Below are positions 15,751 to 24,885 of a stretch of DNA of 38,530 bases, piece after piece; the stretch's first letter is position 1; each line of letters begins with the position of its first letter. The DNA is from Paenibacillus lactis (GTDB lineage: Bacteria > Bacillota > Bacilli > Paenibacillales > Paenibacillaceae). The notes under the pieces are model-generated. The model was not told where the DNA came from and searched no databases. It was given only the letters and a program-made list of their open reading frames with translations. The stretch lies in contig NZ_JAGGKI010000034.1 in the NCBI RefSeq assembly GCF_017873605.1, positions 1 through 38,530 of the forward strand, given 5' to 3'. Both the position numbers and the translations under genes were made by a program.

Positions 15751-17931
15751 TCACTGCATGATCCGGTGAACGGTATATACATCCTTTACCCGTTTAATGC
15801 GCTCGACGACCGAATGCAAATGATCGGTATTCCGAATCAGAATCGTCATATGAATCATCGCCATTTTGTTCTTGTCCGAGCGGCCCGTGACGGCGGATAT
15901 ATTCGTCTTGCTCTCCGAAACGGCCTGCAGCACTTCATTCAAGAGCCCGTTTCGATCATGCCCGGTCACCTCGATATCGACACTGTAGTTAGCCTCCACC
16001 GAGGATTCCCATTCGACCTCGATCACCCGAGCGGCATCTTCGCCTTCGCCTGTAGCCGGAAGGTTCGGACAGTCCGAGCGATGGACCGAGACGCCGCGGC
16101 CCCGTGTAACATAACCGACGATATCGTCTCCCGGAACCGGGTTGCAGCAGCGGGCAAAACGGACCAGCAGATTATCGATCCCTTTGACGCGAACGCCGTT
16201 CGTCGGACGGCTGCGCTTCTCGGCCGGTTTGATCTCCTTCATCTCGGAGGTCATCTCCAGCTGATTGGCTGCTTCCTCCTGCTCCCTGCGCATCTTCTCC
16301 GTTACCTTGGTACAGATCTGGGCGGCGGTAATGCCCCCGAAGCCGATGGCCGACAGCATATCCTCGATATCATTGAAAGCGAATTTCTTCGCCGCTTCCA
16401 TCAGCTTATCATCGGTCGTCCATTCGGACACGTCAAGGCCGAGGCGCTTAAACTCCCGCTCCAGCATTTCGCGTCCCTTTTCCACGTTCTCTTCGCGCTT
16501 TTCCTTCTTGAACCACTGCTTGATCTTGCTCCGAGCATGGGAAGACTGGGCGATCTTGAGCCAATCCTGACTCGGCCCATAGGAATGCTTGGAGGTTAGG
16601 ATTTCGACGATATCGCCCGTTTTCAGCTGATGGTCCAGCGGAACAATCCGTCCGTTGACCTTGGCCCCGATCGTCCGGTTGCCGACCTCGGTATGAATCC
16701 GATACGCAAAATCCAGGGGCACCGAACCGGATGGCAGCTCGATAACCTCGCCTTTCGGCGTGAATACAAATACCAAATCCGAGAAAAAGTCCATTTTTAA
16801 CGATTCAACAAACTCTGATGCATCCTTCGTCTCATGCTGAAGCTCCAGGATTTCACGGAAAAATGTCAGCCGATTGTCGAAGCTTCCGCTGGAACCGGAA
16901 GAGCCTTCTTTATACGCCCAGTGGGCGGCGATACCGTATTCGGCCGTGCGATGCATCTCCCACGTCCGGATCTGAACCTCGGTAGGCTCTCCGTTAGGCC
17001 CGACGACGGTCGTATGCAAGGATTGGTACATATTCGTCTTCGGCATAGCGATATAATCTTTGAATCGACCGGGCATCGGCTTCCACAGAGTGTGGATAAT
17101 GCCCAGCGTAGCATAACAATCTTTAATATTGTCGACAATAATCCGAATGGCAAGCAAATCGTAAATCTCATTAAATTGCTTGTTCTTCACCGTCATCTTC
17201 TTAAAGACGCTGTAAATATGCTTCGGTCTTCCAGACAGATCCGCCTGAATGCCCATTTCATCCAGCTTCTCGCGGATGCAGACGATAACGTTGTCGATGT
17301 ACTGCTCGCGCTCCGCCCGCTTCTTATGCATCAGATTCGCGATGCGGTAATACTGCTGCGGGTTCAAGTAGCGCAGCGCAATATCCTCCATCTCCCACTT
17401 GATCGCGGAAATACCGAGACGGTGGGCGATGGGACAGAAAATCTCCAGTGTCTCATAGGAAATACGACGCTGGCTTTCCTCGGACTGGTACTTCAGAGTC
17501 CGCATATTATGAAGTCGATCCGCCAGTTTGATCACGATGACCCGGATATCCCTTGCCATGGCGATAAACATTTTGCGGTAATTTTCGTTCTGCTGCTCTT
17601 CCTTGGATCTGAACTGGATCCGCTCGAGCTTGGTAAGCCCATCCACCAGCATGGCGCAGGTATCCCCGAAGCGCTCCCGAATCTCGTCAAGGGATACGGT
17701 CGTGTCCTCAACGACATCATGCAGCAGCGCAGCGATGATCGACAGCGTATCCATCTGCATATTCACCACGATGTCGGCAACCGCGAGCGGATGAAGAATA
17801 TAAGGTTCTCCCGATTTCCGCACTTGTCCGTGGTGGGCTTGTTCCGCAAATTCATACGCTTCCCGGATGCGGAGAAGATCGGGTTCTTTAATATAGGCGC
17901 TGGCCTTTTCGAGTAATCGCTCTATGCCCAT
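15751..17931 (-). CDS. relA: Bifunctional (p)ppGpp synthetase/hydrolase (Rel)
   Basis: Rel makes and degrades the alarmone (p)ppGpp in the stringent response. The 726-residue protein has the full long-RSH layout. An HD hydrolase domain comes first, with conserved H47 and the H71-D72 pair in HDVVEDT. The synthetase domain carries RFKDYIAMPKTNMYQSLHT. A TGS domain follows (VFTPKGEVIELPSGS), then a zinc-finger-like region (RCCNPVPGDDIVGY) and a C-terminal ACT domain. Both catalytic halves look intact. A GAAGGA-like ribosome binding site precedes the ATG. It lies between apt and dtd as in Bacillus, except that a uracil permease on the other strand is inserted upstream. Confidence 0.97.
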   Translation of the reverse strand: MGIERLLEKASAYIKEPDLLRIREAYEFAEQAHHGQVRKSGEPYILHPLAVADIVVNMQMDTLSIIAALLHDVVEDTTVSLDEIRERFGDTCAMLVDGLTKLERIQFRSKEEQQNENYRKMFIAMARDIRVIVIKLADRLHNMRTLKYQSEESQRRISYETLEIFCPIAHRLGISAIKWEMEDIALRYLNPQQYYRIANLMHKKRAEREQYIDNVIVCIREKLDEMGIQADLSGRPKHIYSVFKKMTVKNKQFNEIYDLLAIRIIVDNIKDCYATLGIIHTLWKPMPGRFKDYIAMPKTNMYQSLHTTVVGPNGEPTEVQIRTWEMHRTAEYGIAAHWAYKEGSSGSSGSFDNRLTFFREILELQHETKDASEFVESLKMDFFSDLVFVFTPKGEVIELPSGSVPLDFAYRIHTEVGNRTIGAKVNGRIVPLDHQLKTGDIVEILTSKHSYGPSQDWLKIAQSSHARSKIKQWFKKEKREENVEKGREMLEREFKRLGLDVSEWTTDDKLMEAAKKFAFNDIEDMLSAIGFGGITAAQICTKVTEKMRREQEEAANQLEMTSEMKEIKPAEKRSRPTNGVRVKGIDNLLVRFARCCNPVPGDDIVGYVTRGRGVSVHRSDCPNLPATGEGEDAARVIEVEWESSVEANYSVDIEVTGHDRNGLLNEVLQAVSESKTNISAVTGRSDKNKMAMIHMTILIRNTDHLHSVVERIKRVKDVYTVHRIMQ

Positions 17932-18178
17932 TTTGGAGTCCTTCTCTTCCCTTTCTATATAAAATGGAACCCGCCCTTGTCAAAACGTGCAGGTTCCCTC
18001 TTGATGGTTTTCCTCTCATTATGACGCTTGTGGCGGTTTACGTCAACCGTATGCGGGTTTCTCCAATCACGGACAGCGTTTCGCTAACAGTTACATACAT
18101 TATGCCCTATTCCTGGCGGATAGACATCTTGGATTCGACAAGGCTTGCATCTTTTTTGACGGACTGCAAAAAATATTG

Positions 18179-18207
18179 TTGAAAAAACGAACGATTGTAT
18201 TTAATCT
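18179..18207 (+). promoter_or_regulatory. Candidate promoter of the uracil permease gene
   Basis: TTGAAA and TAATCT are spaced by 17 bases, 58 bp before the TTG start codon. The divergent 334-bp interval between relA and this gene (17932-18265) shows no other feature I can support. A PyrR-type attenuator is not evident. Confidence 0.45.
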
Positions 18208-18265
18208 ATTAAAGATCGTACGCGAACGGTCCTATATTTAAAGTCCTATAGAGGAGTGGAATAAC

Positions 18266-19567
18266 TTGCAACGCGAAATTCAGGTTGATGAAAAGCTTCC
18301 GCTTGGCCCCGGTTTCCTGCTGAGCCTTCAGCATTTGTTCGCCATGTTCGGAAGCACGGTGCTCGTTCCTAACTTGTTCGGTGTGGATCCCGGCATGATC
18401 CTGCTGATGAACGGGATCGGCACGCTGCTCTACATTTTTTTCTGTAAAGGGAAAATTCCTGCATATCTCGGCTCAAGCTTCGCCTTCATTGCGCCGGTTC
18501 TGATGGTGCTGGATGGCAACCCGGATGCCAACTACGGAAAAGCACTCGGCGCGTTCATCGTAACCGGGGTCATCTTCTGCCTGGTTGCCCTTATTGTCAA
18601 GTACGCAGGAACCAAGTGGATCGACTTTGTGTTCCCTCCGGCTGTCATGGGCGCCATCATCGCCATGATCGGTCTGGAGCTCGTTCCGGTCGCCGCAGAC
18701 ATGGCCGGCTTACTCCCTGCAGAAGGAGAGTCCATCAATCCGACAACGGTAACGATCTCGCTCGTAACGCTCGGCGTAACCGTGTTCGGATCGGTGCTGT
18801 TCCGGGGCTTTCCCAAAATCATTCATATCCTGATCGGGATCGTGGTAGGTTATGCGCTATCCTTTGCACTTGGCGTTGTAGAGACGGAAAAAATCGCCGA
18901 GGCCAGCTTCCTCTCCATGCCTGAAATTACGACGCCGGTATTCGACGCTACAGCCATCTTCAGCATTATTCTGGTCTCGCTCGTCGTGATCGTGGAGCAC
19001 ATCGGGCACCTGCTCGTAACCAGCAATATTGTAGGCAGGGATTTAGCGAAAGACCCGGGGCTTCACCGCTCCCTGCTCGGCAACGGGGTCTCCACCATTT
19101 TGTCCGGCTTCGTCGGCTCGACGCCGAACACGACCTATGGGGAGAACATCGGCGTCATGGCGCTGACGAAGGTATACTCGGTATACGTCATTGCCGGAGC
19201 GGCCGTCATTGCGATTCTGCTCTCGTTCTCCGGCTCGTTCTCGGCCGTCGTGGCCAATATTCCAACGCCGGTTATGGGCGGCGTATCCTTGCTGCTGTTC
19301 GGTGTAATCGCGGCTTCAGGCCTGCGAATTTTCGTTGAGCAGAAGGTCGATTTCTCCAAGGCAAGCAACATGATTATGGCGACGCTGGTATTCGTAACCG
19401 GCATCAGCGGCGTTTCCTTGAAGATCTGGACGGTAGAATTGAAAGGTATGGCTTTGGCAACGATCGTGGGCATGTGCCTCGCTATTCTCTTCAAACTGTT
19501 TGAAATAACGGGCCTCTCTAACGAAAAGAATAACGAACAGCCTATCACCGAGAAAACGCCGGACTAA
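18266..19567 (+). CDS. uraA: Uracil permease (NCS2 family)
   Basis: This is an integral membrane nucleobase transporter, probably a uracil-proton symporter. The 433-residue product is hydrophobic throughout, with about 14 membrane segments. It carries the family's VEHIGHLLVT stretch and the NTTYGENIG signature that holds a substrate-binding glutamate. The start codon is TTG, ten bases after GAGGAG. It is on the plus strand between the minus-strand genes apt and relA, breaking an otherwise conserved order, and has its own terminator. Xanthine cannot be fully excluded as a substrate, but similarity is closer to the uracil branch. Confidence 0.9.
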   Translation: MQREIQVDEKLPLGPGFLLSLQHLFAMFGSTVLVPNLFGVDPGMILLMNGIGTLLYIFFCKGKIPAYLGSSFAFIAPVLMVLDGNPDANYGKALGAFIVTGVIFCLVALIVKYAGTKWIDFVFPPAVMGAIIAMIGLELVPVAADMAGLLPAEGESINPTTVTISLVTLGVTVFGSVLFRGFPKIIHILIGIVVGYALSFALGVVETEKIAEASFLSMPEITTPVFDATAIFSIILVSLVVIVEHIGHLLVTSNIVGRDLAKDPGLHRSLLGNGVSTILSGFVGSTPNTTYGENIGVMALTKVYSVYVIAGAAVIAILLSFSGSFSAVVANIPTPVMGGVSLLLFGVIAASGLRIFVEQKVDFSKASNMIMATLVFVTGISGVSLKIWTVELKGMALATIVGMCLAILFKLFEITGLSNEKNNEQPITEKTPD

Positions 19568-19588
19568 AGCTGTCTAAGGAGCATCATG

Positions 19589-19620
19589 AAAAACAGCCGC
19601 AAACCTGCGGCTGTTTTTTT
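19589..19620 (+). terminator. Intrinsic terminator of uraA
   Basis: AAAACAGCCGC and GCGGCTGTTTT form an 11-bp stem around a six-base loop, with a T-tract running on from the stem. It begins 22 bp after the stop codon. Confidence 0.9.
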
Positions 19621-19841
19621 ATATTCAATTGCGGGATTCTCTGTTGCAATAGCCTTTTAGTGCCCTTGTTATAAAGACATTGATCGGATGGACATGAAGT
19701 ATATTTCAATCAAGGGCTTGAACCCCTTCTCCGTACCGCCTTCTCAATGGCATCGAAGGTTATTATTCCGGGAGAGCTATATCTCAATGTAGATCAAAGA
19801 GAGCTAACGGCTGCATATTCTTCAGCCTCCTGAACCAACAC

Positions 19842-19876
19842 AAAAAGGTCCTGAGCCATCGCTCAGGACCTTTTTA
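19842..19876. terminator. Bidirectional terminator at the 3' end of apt
   Basis: AAAAAGGTCCTGAGC pairs with GCTCAGGACCTTTTT around a CATC loop. T residues close the stem on both strands, so it can end apt (minus) and any residual uraA transcript (plus). The 220 bases between the two terminators show no gene. Confidence 0.9.
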
Positions 19877-19897
19877 TTTCCCGGGAAAATTTGTCGT

Positions 19898-20413
19898 TTA
19901 CTCGTATTTCATAAGCGTAAATACGTCGATTCCATCCAGCTTCGAACGCCCGTTCAGATCTGCAAGCTCGATCATAAATGCAGCGCCGACCACATTGCCG
20001 CCCAGCTGACGAATCAAGTTAACCGATGTGGAAATGGTGCCGCCGGTTGCGAGAAGATCATCCGCAATCAGTACATTCTGCCCTTTCTCGATGGCGTCGG
20101 TATGCATAGCCAGACGATCTTTGCCATACTCGAGGTCATATCCTACCTCAATCGTTTCGTAAGGGAGCTTTCCGCTCTTGCGAATCGGCGTAAAGCCGAC
20201 GCCAAGCGCATAGGCCAGCGGTGCGCCGACAACGAAGCCGCGCGCTTCCGGGCCCGCGATCACGTCAATTTTGAGGTCGGATACCATCGTTTTCAGCTCT
20301 TCGATCGCTTTGCGGTATACCTCACCATTTTTCAGAAGCGTCGTAATGTCTTTAAAACTGATTCCTGGCTGCGGAAAGTCGGGAACGACGCGAATATAAT
20401 CTTTAAAATCCAA
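19898..20413 (-). CDS. apt: Adenine phosphoribosyltransferase
   Basis: Apt salvages adenine by joining it to PRPP to form AMP. The 171-residue product has the PRPP-binding motif VLIADDLLATGGT and the PEARGF block typical of the enzyme. I chose the TTG at 20413 (read as Met, then DFKDYIRVVPDFPQPGI) because AGGAGG stands eight bases before it and the resulting protein matches the length and N-terminus of the Bacillus enzyme. The ATG seven codons earlier would place the ribosome binding site inside the gene. It directly follows recJ, and a terminator follows it. Confidence 0.95.
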   Translation of the reverse strand: MDFKDYIRVVPDFPQPGISFKDITTLLKNGEVYRKAIEELKTMVSDLKIDVIAGPEARGFVVGAPLAYALGVGFTPIRKSGKLPYETIEVGYDLEYGKDRLAMHTDAIEKGQNVLIADDLLATGGTISTSVNLIRQLGGNVVGAAFMIELADLNGRSKLDGIDVFTLMKYE

Positions 20414-20439
20414 CTTAATCTCCTCCTGTATCATTACGG

Positions 20440-22839
20440 CTAAGAAACATCTTTAGTACGGGACATCATCCACTGGGTTAATTGTTCAGTACCGGCATGC
20501 AGCAAATGCTGTTCCATGTCCGCAAGATTGCTTAATTCCCGGAAATGCCGGGAAGCATCAAGCGGTTTCTTCTCCGGTTTCGGAACAAAGGTAATCCATC
20601 CCTTGGCCCGCTGGATGAACACCAATTCCTCAAATACATCCAGCGCTTTGGCAAGCATGCGCGAGGACAGCGAAGTTCGCCGCTTCAGCTGCGCCACCGC
20701 TTCCTGCTCCGGTACCGGCGAGGATGCCATGCCGGCAAGCAGAACATATAGCTGCTTGAACTGTTCGCGGTTCGGGATCAGCAATCGTTCACGCTCATTC
20801 CGAGTCGGATGCAGCATGAATATATTAGGAACGTTGTGGAAGGCCTTCATCATCGCATCCAGCTGTTCGGCGCTCTCCGGTATGTCCAGCACGAACAAAA
20901 CGGAAGTGTCTTCTTTAGGTTTGCTCTCAGCAATATCATTATCCGGCATAATGCCAGCATTCCTATCATATACCCAAAGGCACATATCATACAATTGACT
21001 TTTTATTTCAGGATGTGAATCTTTTGCATATACGACGGCGGACCTGTCGGCTGAGCACTGCAGGTATGGCGCAAGCTCCACTCTCCACCGTTTGATGGCA
21101 CTTAGAGGCTCAGAAATCCCGCGGAAATCAAACACCTGTCTGGAAGACACCCGAAGGTCTTGAATCAAGAGCTGGAGTCTGCGGCTGCCGTTCCATTCAT
21201 TCACGGACATCTCCCCAAGAACATCCAAGACCGTGCCAGCCGGCAGCAGATCGGCCAGATGGCCGCTCCCGAAGAAGAGAGCATCGATCTGCTGACCCTT
21301 CTGCGCAATCCGCAGCTTCAGATGCTTGCCTTCCTTGCCGATTTTCCGTACTTCCTGTACGGTCACATCCCGAAAAATGATCTTGGGAACGGCGTTGGCC
21401 ATCCCGAACGGTCCAAGCAGCTCCAGCTGTTCAATGACGGGAAGCGAGACGTCCGACATGCTGCACTCCAAATCCGCTTCGCAAACTGCGGTAAAATGCT
21501 CTTCCCTCAGCACTCCATCAGCGAATTGCTGGAGCGCATGTTCAAATTCGTCCAGCCGGTCCCGGTGCAGGCTCATGCCTGCAGCCGAAGGGTGACCGCC
21601 GAAATGATCCATGACGTCCCGGCAGGAGCTTAAAGCTTCATAGATGTCCAGCCCCGGTATGGAACGAGCAGAGCCCTTGCAGTTGCCTGTCTCGGGATCG
21701 ATACCAAGAATGACAACCGGCCGGTAGAACCGCTCCAGCACTTTGGACGCTACAATGCCGACAACCCCCACATTCCAGCCTTCTCCAGCCAGTACAATGA
21801 CGGATGGCAAGCGCTCGCCCCATTTGACGTTAACCATTTCAATCGCTTCCTGTACGATCGTTTCTACGACCTGCTGCCGGTCCTTGTTCAAGGCGTCCAG
21901 CTCAAACGCCAGCCGCTCTGCTTCCTCCCGGCTCTCCGTCGTAAGGAGCGTAACCGCCCTGCCGGCATGATCCAGCCGGCCGCTGGCATTAATCCTCGGA
22001 GCCATGGCAAACGCCACGTTGACAGCCGTCACTTGCTCGACCTGGACCCCCGATACCTCAAGCAGGCAACGAATGCCTTCATACCGGGTTGACCGCATCG
22101 ATTCGATCCCTTGCTTAACGAGCACGCGATTCTCGCCTGTCAACGGCATCAAGTCGGCAATCGTCCCGATCGCAACGATTTCAAGCCATTCCTTTGGCGG
22201 CTCTCCGACGAGAGCCTGTGCCAGTTTGTAGGCTACGCCGACGCCAGCCAAGCCCTTAAACGGGTAGGGGCATGCCTTGATTTTCGGATTGATCAGCGCA
22301 TAAGCATCGGGCAGCCGCTCCGGCGGTTCATGGTGATCGGTCACAATCACATCCATGCCGAGCTCATTCGCATATGCAATCTGATCGACCGCGCTGATTC
22401 CTGTATCGACCGTGATCACCAGGCTCACGCCTTGCTGGTGCGCCCAATCGAGCGCATGATTATGTAGACCATAACCTTCATTCGCACGGTGAGGAATGTA
22501 TATATCGTAGGAGGCTCCCAGCTCACGCATTAGCTGAATCATGAGCGAGGTGCTGGAAACCCCGTCGGCATCATAATCGCCGTAGATCAGAATATGCTCC
22601 CGATCCTCCAGCGCTTTTCGAATACGCGGAACGGCCTCACGCATTCCCTGCATGAGATAAGGATCATGGGTAAGCTCCAAAGAGCCGTACAGGAATCTGT
22701 TCCCGTCTTCCAAGGATAAGACTCCCCGCGTCGCCAGCAATGATGCCACAACAGGCGATAGCGACATTTCCTTTGCGAGCCATTGTGCCGTATGGTGATC
22801 CGGGGCTTTTACCCGCCATTCATATTTGGAATACAGCAC
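20440..22839 (-). CDS. recJ: Single-stranded-DNA-specific exonuclease RecJ
   Basis: RecJ degrades single-stranded DNA 5' to 3' during recombination and repair. The 799-residue protein has the DHH-superfamily motifs DYDADGVSST (near residues 83-92) and VTDHHEPPE, followed by the DHHA1 domain (FGGHPSAAGMSLH) and the OB-fold region. Like other Bacillales RecJ proteins it has a long C-terminal extension, here about 220 residues. The start is GTG behind an AAGGTGAT ribosome binding site. apt follows within 30 bp. Confidence 0.95.
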   Translation of the reverse strand: MLYSKYEWRVKAPDHHTAQWLAKEMSLSPVVASLLATRGVLSLEDGNRFLYGSLELTHDPYLMQGMREAVPRIRKALEDREHILIYGDYDADGVSSTSLMIQLMRELGASYDIYIPHRANEGYGLHNHALDWAHQQGVSLVITVDTGISAVDQIAYANELGMDVIVTDHHEPPERLPDAYALINPKIKACPYPFKGLAGVGVAYKLAQALVGEPPKEWLEIVAIGTIADLMPLTGENRVLVKQGIESMRSTRYEGIRCLLEVSGVQVEQVTAVNVAFAMAPRINASGRLDHAGRAVTLLTTESREEAERLAFELDALNKDRQQVVETIVQEAIEMVNVKWGERLPSVIVLAGEGWNVGVVGIVASKVLERFYRPVVILGIDPETGNCKGSARSIPGLDIYEALSSCRDVMDHFGGHPSAAGMSLHRDRLDEFEHALQQFADGVLREEHFTAVCEADLECSMSDVSLPVIEQLELLGPFGMANAVPKIIFRDVTVQEVRKIGKEGKHLKLRIAQKGQQIDALFFGSGHLADLLPAGTVLDVLGEMSVNEWNGSRRLQLLIQDLRVSSRQVFDFRGISEPLSAIKRWRVELAPYLQCSADRSAVVYAKDSHPEIKSQLYDMCLWVYDRNAGIMPDNDIAESKPKEDTSVLFVLDIPESAEQLDAMMKAFHNVPNIFMLHPTRNERERLLIPNREQFKQLYVLLAGMASSPVPEQEAVAQLKRRTSLSSRMLAKALDVFEELVFIQRAKGWITFVPKPEKKPLDASRHFRELSNLADMEQHLLHAGTEQLTQWMMSRTKDVS

Positions 22840-22899
22840 AGGATAATCACCTTCCTCTCTCCTGCCGCTTTCCTGCTGTCTTAAGTATAGATCACTTGA

Positions 22900-23868
22900 T
22901 TACTGCGGCAGTGTTGGCGAATCATTGTCCAACAGGTCAAAATTCGACTTATACGGATAACCGGGATCATACGGAACAACGGAAACCTTGACATCCGAAA
23001 CGAGCATAAACCGATGGGTCAGGAGCTTGCGAATGCGTTCGGCAATTTCTTGAGCCTCCAGCACCGACGTGCGCGGGTTGACGCTGACCATAACCTCCAG
23101 ATTGACTTGGCGAACCTGGCCGTACTCCTGAACTTTAAGTTTCTCGACCGTAATGACGCCATGAACGCGCTGGATCGTATCCATAAATTCGGGCTCGAAT
23201 TCATGCCGCTTCTCTTCCGTCAGCGTACCGTATACGGAATGAATGATGGAGATATACCCTTTGCGAATCACGAGGCACGCCACAATCAGAGCCGCCACGG
23301 AATCCATATAAATAAGTCCGTACCCGTCAAAATACACCCCCGATATGAATGACAAGAAAACGCCGATGATGACCGTGATCGAGCAATATAACGCAAAGCG
23401 GTGGTTCTCCAATATCGACTGCAGTCGATGGTCTCTGTTCTTTTTCATATGATGATACTGGTACTGAAATACCGCTTCATTGATGGCCAATGAGATGAGC
23501 ACGGCAAGCAGCGCCGTTTTATCCGGTGCTTCCGGGACTCCGGAAGCAAACGTTTGGATCGCGGAAACTCCGATTTGAAGGCCGCCCATCATAATCAATA
23601 CAGCGATTAGGATGGAGATCACAGACTCAGACTGCATGGATGGACCTTGCTTATTTCGTTCAGCGCTGCTTCTCCCGAATACCCGGAGATGCGGCAAACG
23701 GTCCGCCAGCAGCGACGCAGCGCTTGCTGACGAATACATGGCATCTGCCATCAAAGCCTTACTGTTTAACAGATAGCCGGCAATGCCTTTGAAGACTGCC
23801 AAGGCGAAATCTGTCACAATGCCTGTCCAGAGGACAGCTTCCGTTTGGTTCGATCGTCCGTTCCTCAC
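22900..23868 (-). CDS. Cation diffusion facilitator-like membrane protein
   Basis: The roughly 322-residue protein has the CDF layout: about six membrane segments, then a C-terminal cytoplasmic domain (ITVEKLKVQEYGQVRQVNLEV...) resembling the zinc-sensing domain of the family. Two positions of the usual membrane metal site look substituted. TM2 has DAMYS where D-x-x-x-D is expected, and TM5 has H-R-F-A-L where H-x-x-x-D is expected. Zinc, iron or manganese efflux is therefore uncertain. I favour the GTG at 23868, seven bases after a GGGGGG stretch; the GTG at 23892 lacks a ribosome binding site. It lies between secF and recJ. Confidence 0.8.
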   Translation of the reverse strand: MRNGRSNQTEAVLWTGIVTDFALAVFKGIAGYLLNSKALMADAMYSSASAASLLADRLPHLRVFGRSSAERNKQGPSMQSESVISILIAVLIMMGGLQIGVSAIQTFASGVPEAPDKTALLAVLISLAINEAVFQYQYHHMKKNRDHRLQSILENHRFALYCSITVIIGVFLSFISGVYFDGYGLIYMDSVAALIVACLVIRKGYISIIHSVYGTLTEEKRHEFEPEFMDTIQRVHGVITVEKLKVQEYGQVRQVNLEVMVSVNPRTSVLEAQEIAERIRKLLTHRFMLVSDVKVSVVPYDPGYPYKSNFDLLDNDSPTLPQ

Positions 23869-23913
23869 TTGAGGTCCCCCCCAATCATGCACGCTATAAG
23901 GCAGCTAACTTTT

Positions 23914-23943
23914 GAAAGCCGCGTCGCCTGCGACGCGGCTTTC
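23914..23943 (-). terminator. Hairpin after secF
   Basis: GAAAGCCGCGTCG and CGACGCGGCTTTC form a perfect 13-bp stem with a four-base loop, 22 bp after the secF stop. The T-tract is short, so it is a probable rather than certain terminator of the secD-secF unit. Confidence 0.6.
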
Positions 23944-23964
23944 ATGTGTATAGGATCGATGTGA

Positions 23965-24885
23965 TTAAATCTCGATTTTATCTTTGTTCGGCTTCACTGC
24001 TTTTTGCGGCTTGTTGCTGACATTTTTCCCTTTAAGCACAAGCCACAACGGGCTTGCGATGAAGATCGACGAGTACGCACCGATCAAGAGACCGATACAG
24101 ATCGCCAAGGAGAACATCCGAATCGATTCACCGCCGAGTATAAGCATGAACAATGCAGCGATAAACACCGACAATGCGGTATAGATCGAACGCCCGATCG
24201 TCTGGGACAAGCTTTTGTTGACCAGCTCGACCAAATCGGAACGGCGTTTAATTTTGGCAAAGCGCAGATTTTCCCGGATCCGGTCAAAGATAACAATCGT
24301 ATCATTGATCGAATAACCGATAATGGTCAGCACCGCGATAATAAAGGTAAGGTCGACCTCCAGCCCCAGAATCGAGAATATGCTGACGACGACAAAGGCG
24401 TCATGCAGCAATGCTACGATGGCTGCAAGGGCGAAGCGCCACTCGAACCGAATGCTGACATAAATGATAATCCCGATACAGGACAGCAGCACCGCATAGA
24501 TAGCGTTGCGTCCAAGCTCCTTAGCCATCTCGGGATCTACCGTGTTGACTTCAAAGGTAGCCGAGGGGTCCAGCTTTTGAACCGCCGACCGCAGCTTGCT
24601 GTCCTGATCCTCGCTCAGCACGTCGCTGAACCGGATATTGATGCGGTCTGTCCCTTCCGTGATGCTGGCATCCTCGCCGATCCCGATTTCATTCAGCACC
24701 GGCTGGACCTGTTCGCTCGTCAGCTGCTGCTTAAAAGATATGTCTACGTTCGAACCGGAGCGGAAATCAACGCCGTAGTTCAGCCCCCGCATCAGCAGGA
24801 ATACCAAGCCCAGAACGGTTATGACAATAGAGAAGATAAAGAAGATTTTACTTTTGCCGACATAATTGAAGTTCTTAAAGCTCAC
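23965..24885 (-). CDS. secF: Protein translocase subunit SecF
   Basis: SecF works with SecD in the membrane, using the proton motive force to help export through SecYEG. The protein of about 306 residues has the N-terminal helix, an extracellular domain, and five C-terminal helices. It carries the SecF signatures GVDFRSGSN and YSINDTIVIFDRIREN. I favour the GTG at 24885 (read as MSFKNFNYVGK), ten bases after AAGGAG; a GTG at 24894 is only one base from the same motif. It overlaps the end of secD, implying coupled translation. In Bacillus subtilis SecD and SecF are fused; here they are separate. Confidence 0.95.
   Translation of the reverse strand: MSFKNFNYVGKSKIFFIFSIVITVLGLVFLLMRGLNYGVDFRSGSNVDISFKQQLTSEQVQPVLNEIGIGEDASITEGTDRINIRFSDVLSEDQDSKLRSAVQKLDPSATFEVNTVDPEMAKELGRNAIYAVLLSCIGIIIYVSIRFEWRFALAAIVALLHDAFVVVSIFSILGLEVDLTFIIAVLTIIGYSINDTIVIFDRIRENLRFAKIKRRSDLVELVNKSLSQTIGRSIYTALSVFIAALFMLILGGESIRMFSLAICIGLLIGAYSSIFIASPLWLVLKGKNVSNKPQKAVKPNKDKIEI

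Noticed and set aside
18183..18227. Pair of PurR boxes upstream of uraA
   Set aside because: CGAACGAT and ATCGTACG form an inverted repeat, but both halves deviate from the PurR box pattern and the spacing is 19 rather than about 16 bases.
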